Of a DNA stretch of 64,000 bases, positions 49,731 to 59,747 are shown in pieces. The position numbers and the translations under genes are program-made. The stretch is from the NCBI RefSeq assembly GCF_004014715.1, contig NZ_CP034835.1, positions 4,030,001 to 4,094,000 of the forward strand, written 5' to 3'. The stretch is from Pseudoalteromonas sp. R3 (GTDB lineage Bacteria; Pseudomonadota; Gammaproteobacteria; Enterobacterales; Alteromonadaceae). Every line of letters starts with the position of its first letter. The first letter of the stretch is position 1. The notes beneath the pieces were generated by a model. It was not told the DNA's origin, made no database searches, and saw only the letters and a program-made list of their open reading frames with translations.

Positions 49731-50419
49731 TTATTTGGCTTGTTTTGCCTTAATGCGATCCAGAATATCATTGCTCTTTTGTGTGGCACCAATACCTGCT
49801 TCTGCCATTTTTGCTTTAAGATCCGCGCCTGTTTCAGCGGCTTCCAGCTCTTTGGCCGCGGCCAGTTGATCTTGTCTGTCCAGCTGCCGTTGCTTAATAC
49901 GCTCCAGAGACTGACGTGCATTCACCATAGAAGACTCATTGGTGTTTAGCGTACTGTTTACCGCCATTGTCGCTTTTTGTACGCTCTCGGTGGTTTTAAC
50001 CATAGTTAATTGACGCTGATTTTCTTTGATCGACTTTTCTGCATCCTTAACTTGCTGCTTAAGCAGAATCACATGCTTAGTAAAACCATCCAGCACTTGC
50101 TGATGCTCTTCTTTCTCTGTCTCAAATTCACCAATTTTTTCGGCAATTTCGACTGCCAGCGCTTCGTTACCCTGCTGTAACGCCTGGCCTGCGTAGTCTT
50201 CGTGCTCGGCAATGCTCTCTTCCAGGGCAGCCAGTTTGCGCTTAGTCTGCATCTCTTTCGCCATCACTTCGGTCAGGCTTTTTTGGCTTTCGCCAGGGCA
50301 TTTTTGGCGTCGGCAATTTCCTGCTCAAAGATACGAATGCCATTAGCATCGACAATCGACTCACCCACTTCACGGGCGCCGCCACGTACAGCTGTAAATA
50401 ATTTCTTTAAAATACTCAT
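49731..50419 (-). CDS. YjfJ-like PspA/IM30 family protein; single-base frameshift
   Basis: A first frame starts at 50419 (MSILKKLFTAVRGGAREVGE) and fails after residue about 46; the second frame carries on as LTEVMAKEMQTKRKLAALEE. One more T in the run at 50279-50284 (six, should be seven) joins them into 229 residues. Nearly all of it is coiled coil, with the same N-terminal pattern as the YjfJ branch of the PspA family. It is the second PspA-type gene in the window. It probably coats or remodels the inner membrane with the neighbouring membrane proteins. Confidence 0.82.
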
Positions 50420-50434
50420 CTCACTACTCCACTA

Positions 50435-50848
50435 TTAATCTTTTAAATACACAGTCACGGCGTCAAGTGCTTCGATGGCATTGTCTGCCAGTGTGACCAG
50501 TTCGTGCGTTATCTCATCGATGGAGGAGGAAACAGCCAGCGCGCCAAAAATAGCGTACTGTTCATCAATCTTAGCAAACGCACTCAAAGGGATAGGTACA
50601 TTGAGTTTTAGCAAAGCTTCATTTAACTCGTTTAATAACTCAGGCTTGACTTCGTTTTCATTAAACAGGTAGCTAATACACACCAGCTGTTCTTCAGTTT
50701 GAGTCACAAAAATCGGTAATTCGTCATTTCCCTCAACAATCACTTGCAATACATCTTGCTCACCCTCATTGCTGATCAGAAAGGACTCGAAGTTAGCACC
50801 TTCCGTTTCAAACGATGCCAATTTGATTGATAGTTCATTTAATTCCAT
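50435..50848 (-). CDS. YjfI-like DUF2170 protein
   Basis: 137 residues, acidic, mixed alpha/beta, with VTQTEEQLVCISYLF in the centre and DEQYAIFGALAV before the end. This fits DUF2170 (E. coli YjfI), which is regularly encoded beside a PspA-like protein. It is the first gene of the downstream half-operon, with AAAAGG nine bases before the ATG. No signal peptide. Biochemical role unknown. Confidence 0.8.
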   Translation of the reverse strand: MELNELSIKLASFETEGANFESFLISNEGEQDVLQVIVEGNDELPIFVTQTEEQLVCISYLFNENEVKPELLNELNEALLKLNVPIPLSAFAKIDEQYAIFGALAVSSSIDEITHELVTLADNAIEALDAVTVYLKD

Positions 50849-50869
50849 CTTTTTTTACCTTTTCGTTTT

Positions 50870-50882
50870 GACATATTATGTC
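50870..50882. promoter_or_regulatory. Palindromic operator-like site, promoter-proximal copy
   Basis: GACATATTATGTC, a perfect 13-base palindrome around a central T. It lies where transcription of the DUF2170 operon is expected to start. Together with the copy at 50904 it forms a pair 34 bases apart centre to centre. Confidence 0.7.
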
Positions 50883-50903
50883 TGAGTTAAGATTTGCATG
50901 TGC

Positions 50904-50918
50904 GACATAATATGTCAA
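50904..50918. promoter_or_regulatory. Palindromic operator-like site overlapping a consensus -35
   Basis: GACATAATATGTC at 50904-50916, the second copy of the palindrome. On the minus strand its edge is part of a perfect TTGACA (50918-50913), a sigma-70 -35 hexamer for the DUF2170 operon; the -10 that follows (AAATCT after 17 bases) is weak. A protein bound here would block RNA polymerase. Confidence 0.65.
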
Positions 50919-50928
50919 CACTATTGCG

Positions 50929-52665
50929 TTAATTTTTATACAACTCATCTTCCGTTTGCCATGCCTGGCGATAATAGTCGTACAGAACGCCAGAACCTAA
51001 GCGATTGACTTCAATATCTTTATTCTTATCAAAGAAACGTTTAGGAAACGTGAAAGAGGACAGTAAATATTTTTTGCTCACCCAGTTACTGGCAACCGGC
51101 AGGTACTCGGCTGATGCAATTCTTGCACTGGCAGGCTGACCGGTACGCGTTGCGATTGTCCATCCCCATTGCCCAAACGAAGGAATATTCTGCTGATACT
51201 GCTCTACATGCTCGAACCCGGCCTGTTTTACCGTTTTTGCGATACTGATAAAGGCACTTTTGGCATGGTAAGGTGATGTCGACTGAATAGCTAATGCCCC
51301 ATCGGGTGCCAGCAATTGACGAACATGATTATAAAAATAATCACTGTAAAGTTTATTCAGATCCGGATGATTAGGGTCTGGCAGATCAATAATAATCGTA
51401 TCGAATTGCTCACCGCGGTCGAGCATACTTTCGACTTCTAAAAAAGCGTCTGCCACAATCACGTCTGCTCTGGGGGAATTAAGCGCATCCTGATTGAGCC
51501 GCATCAGTTTGGACGTTATCTCTGGTCTTGCCTCAAAGACTTGACCCTGCAAACCAAATAACGACAGCAGCTGAGCATCCAGATCAATCAACGTCGCGCT
51601 TTGTACCGGCCACTTAAGCACATCACGCAATGCCAGGCCATCGCCACCACCAATGATCAGCACTTTATCATGGCGATTGGACGCCAGCATAGCCGGGTAC
51701 ACTAGCATAGTGTGATAGATTTGCTCGTCTACTGATGAAAACTGTAAGCGCCCATTTAAGAATAAATCATTGATAGGAGTCGCCTGTGTACGACTGAGGC
51801 GCTCTGTGATCACCACATGCTGATATTTGGTCGACTCGGAGTAAATCACTTTGTCTTTGTATAGCACATTGCTGAGGTCTTTCATCCATGCAGTGCCAAA
51901 GAGTAGTATCACGGTAAACACGCCCAGCAACAGGATATGACACATCAGCAAGAGCCTGGCAAAGCGTACATACGGATGATAACGCCACAAAAAAATCAGC
52001 CCCGCAACAATGTTAAACAACGCTGTCCAGGCAGCGGCCTGCATAATGGGCAGCGCCAGCATGATCATGACCCAAATCGCGGCGCCGACTCCCGCACCAA
52101 TATAGTCTGCCCCATAAATAGTGCCGGCATTATTTTCTAAAAAGCGGCCATAGACCTGCTGACGAATACGGGCGATCAAGGGAATTTCCATACCGATCAG
52201 TATCCCCAGAATTAAGCCAAATACATACGGCAAAAAGCGGGCAAACTCTTGTAACTGCTGGAGCGGCCTACCCTCAAGCAAACTATCGGGTGGCAGGTTG
52301 TAGAGACTGGAGAGAGTGTGCGGTAAAGTGTAGGTCAATGCGATAATGCTGGCGATGATCAAAATGCTGCTCATCCCCAGTAAGGCAATCAGACTTTCCA
52401 GCCAGGCAAATGCTGTGAATGGGTCTTTAAACCAGCGTGCTAAAAAAGCGCCAATTCCCATTGCCACTATCATAGTGCCTATCATGGCATAAATGGCGCT
52501 TTCGACTGAGCCAAGCACCCTACCGGCATAGTGAGAGAGTAAATATTCATAGATCAGGCCACAGCCAGCTAAAATGGCCATCACACCGATCAGTAAAACA
52601 TCGTGACCAAACAGCGACATGCTGCCGGTCACTTTAGGTTGATTAGGGGGTACAGATACGCTCAA
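50929..52665 (-). CDS. Membrane-embedded spermidine synthase-like protein
   Basis: 578 residues. The N-terminal 240 residues hold about seven transmembrane helices. The C-terminal cytoplasmic domain is of the spermidine synthase fold: VLIIGGGDGLALRDVL (nucleotide site), ATLIDLDAQL, and TIIIDLPDPNHPDL in place of the usual DSTDP. It would transfer an aminopropyl group to an amine, or a related reaction, at the membrane. No S-adenosylmethionine decarboxylase gene is in the window. It follows the DUF350 gene by three bases. Confidence 0.85.
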   Translation of the reverse strand: MSVSVPPNQPKVTGSMSLFGHDVLLIGVMAILAGCGLIYEYLLSHYAGRVLGSVESAIYAMIGTMIVAMGIGAFLARWFKDPFTAFAWLESLIALLGMSSILIIASIIALTYTLPHTLSSLYNLPPDSLLEGRPLQQLQEFARFLPYVFGLILGILIGMEIPLIARIRQQVYGRFLENNAGTIYGADYIGAGVGAAIWVMIMLALPIMQAAAWTALFNIVAGLIFLWRYHPYVRFARLLLMCHILLLGVFTVILLFGTAWMKDLSNVLYKDKVIYSESTKYQHVVITERLSRTQATPINDLFLNGRLQFSSVDEQIYHTMLVYPAMLASNRHDKVLIIGGGDGLALRDVLKWPVQSATLIDLDAQLLSLFGLQGQVFEARPEITSKLMRLNQDALNSPRADVIVADAFLEVESMLDRGEQFDTIIIDLPDPNHPDLNKLYSDYFYNHVRQLLAPDGALAIQSTSPYHAKSAFISIAKTVKQAGFEHVEQYQQNIPSFGQWGWTIATRTGQPASARIASAEYLPVASNWVSKKYLLSSFTFPKRFFDKNKDIEVNRLGSGVLYDYYRQAWQTEDELYKN

Positions 52666-52668
52666 GAA

Positions 52669-53568
52669 TTACGCACCCAGCAAGGTTGCCATGGTAACAC
52701 CGACCGCAAAGGACACCGCTGCAGAAATGGTTGCCACACCAATATTCTTCTGACGATTCACTTCATCAGAAATATCAGTACCGGCCAGAATAATCTTGAT
52801 CATCACCAGATGTAACAGTGCGAACAAAACGATACTACCCAGCGCGGCAATACTCCAGTACGTCAGGCTACTGATCATATTGTCGGCCACATACGGTGCC
52901 AGGCCAGACGCGGCAGTCAATGCCAATGCTGCACCAATAAGAAACCCGGCATAGCGAATACCGACCGCCACATTGTTGTCCACAATGGCCTGTTGCAAAC
53001 AGTCACCATTGCGATTGGTACGTTTGAACAATTGTACCCGGTATTGGCTTACCAGCAGCATGCACACGTTGCCTATAACAAAGGCAGCAACCACGATAGG
53101 TAACCCATACCAGCCTTCCGTCAGTACCCACAGCAGTGCTGAGCGGATAACAATGGCAACGCTGACCACATGGCCAAAGTCAATCAAAGCCGATGTGATG
53201 TTGCCTTTAAGAATTTCACTGTGTAAATCCACCTTGCGCAGCGCCACTTTGTCCTGAAAAAAGTGCCCCAGTTTGATCAACACAATCCCCACGGCGCCAT
53301 AGCCTGCCATTTGCAGGGCTTCCTGAGTCAGTGTACTTGCGAAAGCACCGCTGGTTATCCCCGTCAGTACAATGGCAAGCCCGGTCAAACCACCGGCAAA
53401 GCTTAGACCAAAAGCAAAGTTGTCCCGCTCAGTAATTTCGTCATTGGCGTGCAGGTTTGACACCCACCCCTTGATATATTTTAAGCTCACAAACAGGGCA
53501 ATGATCACCGCCATATCGATGAGAAGTGCCTGAAATGTCCAGGCAGTTAATCCGTTAAATTGATACAT
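52669..53568 (-). CDS. YjfL-like DUF350 membrane protein
   Basis: 299 residues with about eight hydrophobic helices in two repeats (FAFGLSFAGGLTGLAIVLTG and, later, VGIRYAGFLIGAALALTAAS), the DUF350/YjfL layout. DUF350 genes are commonly next to the PspA-like, DUF2170 and spermidine-synthase-like genes. Its activity is unknown. It ends three bases before the spermidine-synthase-like gene and begins 24 bases after the lipoprotein. Confidence 0.85.
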   Translation of the reverse strand: MYQFNGLTAWTFQALLIDMAVIIALFVSLKYIKGWVSNLHANDEITERDNFAFGLSFAGGLTGLAIVLTGITSGAFASTLTQEALQMAGYGAVGIVLIKLGHFFQDKVALRKVDLHSEILKGNITSALIDFGHVVSVAIVIRSALLWVLTEGWYGLPIVVAAFVIGNVCMLLVSQYRVQLFKRTNRNGDCLQQAIVDNNVAVGIRYAGFLIGAALALTAASGLAPYVADNMISSLTYWSIAALGSIVLFALLHLVMIKIILAGTDISDEVNRQKNIGVATISAAVSFAVGVTMATLLGA

Positions 53569-53592
53569 GTATTAACTCCGCTATCTGATGCA

Positions 53593-54537
53593 CTACTTGC
53601 CCCGGCTAACGCCGCGAGAGGTCCGGTTTGAACTATTGCGAATTGAGCCTGATCCCGATTTTGCTCTCGAGTAGCTGCTTCGCGATACTGATGAGGGGGT
53701 GTGACTGGCACGACTGAGACCAGAAGCGCCCGGCTTTCTTTTTGCATAGGGGCTAGTGAACTGCTTACCCTGGCGCTGATAAGACTGCCGGGTACGCTGC
53801 TCAACGGTATTCTGGCGCTTGTAGCCCTGATAACTGGTGTATCGTTTTCGGCCATAATCGCTGTAGTAGCTATATTTTCGACGCTTACTCCAACTGCTAT
53901 ATTCCACGTCTCCCACCAAATCACCAAGCATTCTGTACATGCCATACCACATCCAAAAGCTGGTGCCATTGGAGCTGGTCTGCCACTCACCATAATTGGC
54001 GTTGCCAACCAATTGGTTACCCACTGTTTGCTGACCATTATTAGCAGCCAACTCTGCGGACTGACTGACAGCACCGACCCGGGCTAATGTGCCATTGGAC
54101 ATGTCGGCAAGCACATTGATGGGATCAGTCAGTGCATCGTTGAATAAGCTCACAGAGGCCGCCTCTTTGAGCAGTACTGCTTGTTCAATGATGTCATCAC
54201 TGCTCATACCTGGCTGAGGGGATTTGAGCGCCTGATAGCGGGTCAGTAAATTTTGATATAGAGGACCGGCACTGGTTGCATCCTGTGCGATCAATTGAGC
54301 AATGTTGCTCAATTGTGGATTCTGCTGACTCAGGACATTGCCATACTCGGTTAAGAGATTGGCATTGCGCACTTGTTTTTTATCAAGTGCATCACCTAAG
54401 GTGTTGATGGCCCTTGAGGCGTCCTGAAGTGTGTAAGTAATCGTTTGCTGAGTACGTTCTTCTTTCGATTCACACCCCAACATTAAACACATTACACAGA
54501 GCAGACTTATCAGTTTCCAAACTTTAAAATCGGACAT
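53593..54537 (-). CDS. Lipoprotein with Ser/Arg/Tyr-rich tail, first gene of the polyamine cluster
   Basis: 314 residues. The lipobox is LMLGCESKE near residue 22. Residues 30-190 form helices without a known motif. The last 110 residues are low in complexity, rich in Ser, Arg, Tyr, Lys and Gly (SRSSYSRAKSGSGSIRNSSN), and strongly positive, as if to bind a polyanion or membrane surface. It has the place that the YjfM-type lipoprotein occupies in E. coli, but I do not see clear similarity. Probably transcribed with DUF350. Confidence 0.7.
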   Translation of the reverse strand: MSDFKVWKLISLLCVMCLMLGCESKEERTQQTITYTLQDASRAINTLGDALDKKQVRNANLLTEYGNVLSQQNPQLSNIAQLIAQDATSAGPLYQNLLTRYQALKSPQPGMSSDDIIEQAVLLKEAASVSLFNDALTDPINVLADMSNGTLARVGAVSQSAELAANNGQQTVGNQLVGNANYGEWQTSSNGTSFWMWYGMYRMLGDLVGDVEYSSWSKRRKYSYYSDYGRKRYTSYQGYKRQNTVEQRTRQSYQRQGKQFTSPYAKRKPGASGLSRASHTPSSVSRSSYSRAKSGSGSIRNSSNRTSRGVSRGK

Positions 54538-54827
54538 TCACTGTCACCTGATCTACCTTGATATGAATTCAGATTTTCTATTCTACATAATTGCGGTGGA
54601 TAACCAAGCGCCAATATTTAACTCACTTCATAAAATTCAAAAAATAAAGGTACACAGGTTGAAGCCTGTATGTGCAGACATACAGAACCATTGAAATAAA
54701 AATGATGTTTAAATGAGATAGAGGTACTTGTGCAAAAAAGATGGTATTAACAATTAATTTAAGAATAATCACACTGTGAAGAAAAATGGACAGATTTATT
54801 CTGCCCATAAATACGCAGATACAAAGG
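54538..54827. other. AT-rich intergenic region with overlapping inverted repeats
   Basis: 290 bases between two lipoprotein genes with no credible ORF. A perfect inverted repeat, CTGTATGT-GCAG-ACATACAG, lies at 54666-54685, and overlaps an ACAGG/CCTGT pair just before it, so two alternative hairpins are possible. No T-tract follows either on the minus strand. Confidence 0.5.
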
Positions 54828-55274
54828 TTAGAAAGTCACCAGTACTTCAACATCATCACCTTCATATAATGCTGTGTAATTGATGATTGCGGGCTTTTGA
54901 CCACCAGGGCTCATCATACTGGCGCTGCACCATATTTTTTGTAAACTGACGTCCTGAGAGGACTGCGCGATATCTGAGTACCTCAGGTCCTGCTGTTCTA
55001 TCGCTTCGTCGACCGCATCGAGCACTTTTGCCAAATCTGCCGAGCGCCCTTTCACTTCAACAGCTCGCTCGTAAGTGATTTCGCCTGCTTTGCCAGCCTG
55101 AGTTAGCATCACATTAAACAACTGAGATTTTGCCTCTTCTTTTACGATGTCATGAACCAATTCCATGACATCATCATCGTCGCATTGCGGCAGCTCTGTG
55201 GAGGGTTCTTCACTACCACATGCAGTAAGTAGCAATAAGGCTGGGATCGTTACCAAAGAAGTGAGTGCTTTCAT
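54828..55274 (-). CDS. Small lipoprotein of unknown function
   Basis: 148 residues with lipobox LLTACGSEE near residue 19. The mature part starts with an acidic patch (CDDDDVMELVHD), is helical, and ends in beta-like ALYEGDDVEVLVTF. Two additional cysteines (PQCDDD and IWCSAS) may pair. I do not recognise a family. It lies upstream of the polyamine cluster on the same strand but 290 bases away. Confidence 0.6.
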   Translation of the reverse strand: MKALTSLVTIPALLLLTACGSEEPSTELPQCDDDDVMELVHDIVKEEAKSQLFNVMLTQAGKAGEITYERAVEVKGRSADLAKVLDAVDEAIEQQDLRYSDIAQSSQDVSLQKIWCSASMMSPGGQKPAIINYTALYEGDDVEVLVTF

Positions 55275-55365
55275 TATCGTCCTTATAATTATCTATAGAG
55301 TAGTCAAGTGCCTGCGGTATAACTGCCATGTTGTATACCGCGGGCCTGGCAATAAAACCTGAGTT

Positions 55366-56148
55366 TTAACAGTTATCCTCAAGCAGGTCATAAATCAGAT
55401 CTTCAAGGTCCTCTAGATTATCTTCGTCGATAACCAGGCGGGCTTTCGATTCATCTAAATCGAGTGCCTCGGCAAAAAATCCTCTGAGACCCCGAGCTTT
55501 GCGGTCAATTTCAAAAATAACCTCCAGCTGATTGCCCCGATTGAAAAAGACAATCTCTACTTCGTCGAAGCGACCATGAAATTCGCCGGCAATGGTTTTG
55601 AACTCCAGCTCCTGTACGAATGGCAGGCGAGAGAAAGAAGCCTCTTCAATGCCTTCACAGTCTGATTCATACAATTTGAAACCCAGTTCTTCCATGCTAT
55701 CGATAACGGCTTGTTGCAGGTCGGTTGGCACAACACGGATATAATCACGGTCGGACTTATCCAACGCCATGTCGATATCCAGATTAGTGGCAATCCAGGT
55801 TTGAGACTCGCCGACTGTGATAGGCGTTTCCAGGTCTAAATCAAATGCAAAGGGAATATGTTTTTCATCACCCGGCTCAATAGTAAAACGCTCATTAATA
55901 CGAAATTTGGCCAAAGTATGTTGCTTAGTGACAGTTTCCGACTCACCTTCACTGTTTTCTCTTTCAACGGTGTAAGTACACATCACTTTGAGATCGATTT
56001 TGTTGATCTCCTGAGCGACTTTGCCGCCGTTAATTTTAACTGTGCCGGAAATTTCCTCGCCAGGTGCAACCTGGTGATGGTCTAACAATGTGTCTACTTT
56101 TGCTGCGCCAATACCAACTGCGCCAAGTGCTTTTTTGAAAAAAGACAT
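55366..56148 (-). CDS. Spo0M-like (sporulation control protein) arrestin-fold protein
   Basis: 260 residues from the ATG at 56148 (MSFFKKALGAVGIGAAKVDT), which has AAGGA five bases ahead; in-frame Mets at 56154 and 56178 are less good. It matches the SpoOM family: VDTLLDHHQVAPGEEISG, IDLKVMCTYTVERENSE, and a C-terminal acidic end. The fold is arrestin-like. In non-sporulating bacteria its role is unclear, although it is seen near membrane-stress genes. It is not co-transcribed with the lipoprotein: about 90 bases separate them. Confidence 0.85.
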   Translation of the reverse strand: MSFFKKALGAVGIGAAKVDTLLDHHQVAPGEEISGTVKINGGKVAQEINKIDLKVMCTYTVERENSEGESETVTKQHTLAKFRINERFTIEPGDEKHIPFAFDLDLETPITVGESQTWIATNLDIDMALDKSDRDYIRVVPTDLQQAVIDSMEELGFKLYESDCEGIEEASFSRLPFVQELEFKTIAGEFHGRFDEVEIVFFNRGNQLEVIFEIDRKARGLRGFFAEALDLDESKARLVIDEDNLEDLEDLIYDLLEDNC

Positions 56149-56581
56149 ATTCATCCTTATTAATTTTACTACCCTCAATCTTTGAAGGTTTTCATGGTCG
56201 ATTATAGAAAAGAATATAAACGCGTCAATCGCTTTTTCTTTGCAAATATCTGACGATAATAATACAAAACCAAGAAGCTCACTGCATTGAGAATATATTT
56301 ACCAAAACAAATATACACCAACAGTGAGCCCCTAACTTTTTTAAGTACTAAGGTGAGAAGAAAACCCCACATAAATATGATTATATTTATACATCCCTTT
56401 TAAATTAAATAGATTTACATCTATTAAAAAAGATATATCGCACAAACCTGATGCTCGATTTCTCCAGCACAAACAACACCAGCGACTCCATCACCCATTC
56501 CCTTTGCTAAACTTTTTATACACACAAAATGAAAAACCCGGCAAAGCCGGGTTTTTCAAAACGTTAAGTGCTGGGAAATGA
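56149..56581. other. AT-rich intergenic region between the Spo0M-like gene and groEL
   Basis: 433 bases. Apart from the groEL terminator at its end and the presumed promoter of the Spo0M-like gene at its start, I see nothing supported: no ORF with a ribosome-binding site and no tRNA-like fold. Confidence 0.6.
56532..56556. terminator. Intrinsic terminator of groES-groEL
   Basis: AAAAACCCGGC, three bases, GCCGGGTTTTT, an 11-base stem with A and T tracts, 25 bases beyond the groEL stop. Confidence 0.9.
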
Positions 56582-58580
<1,999 letters not shown>

Positions 58581-58698
58581 GTGTTTAGTTCTCCTAACAG
58601 TTTCTGAACAATGACAGAATACATAGTGTAAGATGTTTGCCCGCTCAAACTTAATTGTTTACAAGGGGCTAACTAATTAATTTCTAAGTTGCTTCACT

Positions 58699-58727
58699 TA
58701 ATGGGGATGGGCAAAACAAAATCCAAG
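58699..58727 (-). promoter_or_regulatory. Sigma-32 (heat shock) promoter of groES-groEL
   Basis: On the minus strand CTTGGA (58727-58722) is followed after 15 bases by CCCCATTA (58706-58699). This fits the RpoH pattern CTTGAA-N13-15-CCCCATNT with one change in the -35. The leader would be about 110 bases. Confidence 0.65.
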
Positions 58728-58745
58728 CATTTTTTTCAATTTTTT

Positions 58746-59252
58746 TTAGTCCTTGCGCTTAAACTCGCCTTCTAACGTGGTATTCCCCTCATCACGCTGC
58801 GATTGACCATGACCAGATGGGCGACCAGCAAACGGGTCGAACTGCTGCTCTTGTTGCTGTGTGGTGTGTTGGCTGAACATACCACCGCTTTGCACCTGCA
58901 CAGTGGCACGTTGCAGCAGCGCTTTGGCTAATTTTTGGCGAATGGCCGGCGTGAGCAGCATAAAGCCCAGCACATCGGTCATGATCCCCGGCGTCATCAG
59001 TAATACACCGGCAATGATCACGCAAATACCGGCAAACAGATCGCTGGCGGGTAACTGGCCACGTGCCATTTGTTGTTGTACGTTGGCGTAGGCACCCAGA
59101 CCTTGTTGTTTGACCAGGCGTGCCCCAAACACCGCGGTCAGGATCACCAGTGCCAGGGTGGCAAACCCGCCGATGACTTCACTGACTTGTAGTAACAGGG
59201 CTATTTCAGCGATGGGAATAACAATAAAGAGTAGAAAAAGGACTTTAAACAT
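58746..59252 (-). CDS. fxsA: FxsA family membrane protein
   Basis: 168 residues from the ATG at 59252, which has TTGGAGATC in front; an earlier Met at 59327 fits less well. Two to four hydrophobic helices (MFKVLFLLFIVIPIAEIALL, FATLALVILTAVFGA, ICVIIAGVLLMTPGIMTDVL) match FxsA. The tail is Gln/His/Gly-rich. In E. coli FxsA relieves exclusion of phage T7 by F plasmids. Its place next to groES is usual. Confidence 0.9.
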   Translation of the reverse strand: MFKVLFLLFIVIPIAEIALLLQVSEVIGGFATLALVILTAVFGARLVKQQGLGAYANVQQQMARGQLPASDLFAGICVIIAGVLLMTPGIMTDVLGFMLLTPAIRQKLAKALLQRATVQVQSGGMFSQHTTQQQEQQFDPFAGRPSGHGQSQRDEGNTTLEGEFKRKD

Positions 59253-59426
59253 AAGATCTCCAAAATAACTGAAATAGATGTATGGGTCCTCGGGTCTTAT
59301 TTCAAGCCCGCGCATCAGGCACGGCAAAGCACACGACCAATGCGCTGAAAGTAAAGGTGAAGCGCTTGGGATAGACCGCGTGTTTGGTTACACTAGAGCA
59401 AATTTAGCTCAAGTGAAAGGATAACC

Positions 59427-59747
59427 ATGACGACGCCTTACCGATTGGTCTTGACCACCTGCGGCACTCATACGCAGGCCCGAGACATTGCCAGGCACCT
59501 GGTGGCAAATAAACAGGCAGCCTGTGTGAACATTTTGCCAAACGTTGAGTCCATCTATGTGTGGCAGGGCGAGGTCACTCAGGACAGCGAGTGCAAATTA
59601 ATGATTAAAACGCATGTTGACTTGGTCGAGGCTGTCATTGAGACCATTCACCGTTTGCACCAATACGATGTCCCTGAAATTCAGGTCATCGAAGTCTGTG
59701 CTGGATCGCGGGACTATTTTAACTGGATTGATGAGGTACTGAATTAA
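59427..59747 (+). CDS. cutA: Divalent-cation tolerance protein CutA
   Basis: 106 residues with the CutA core: LVANKQAACVNILPNVESIY, then VWQGEV, and the end VPEIQVIEV. The family forms a very stable trimer. Links to copper tolerance are indirect. Its stop codon shares a base with the dsbD start. Confidence 0.93.
   Translation: MTTPYRLVLTTCGTHTQARDIARHLVANKQAACVNILPNVESIYVWQGEVTQDSECKLMIKTHVDLVEAVIETIHRLHQYDVPEIQVIEVCAGSRDYFNWIDEVLN

Noticed and set aside
54666..54685. LexA (SOS) box
   Set aside because: CTGT and ACAG are present at the ends, but 12 bases separate them instead of 8, so it does not fit the LexA spacing.
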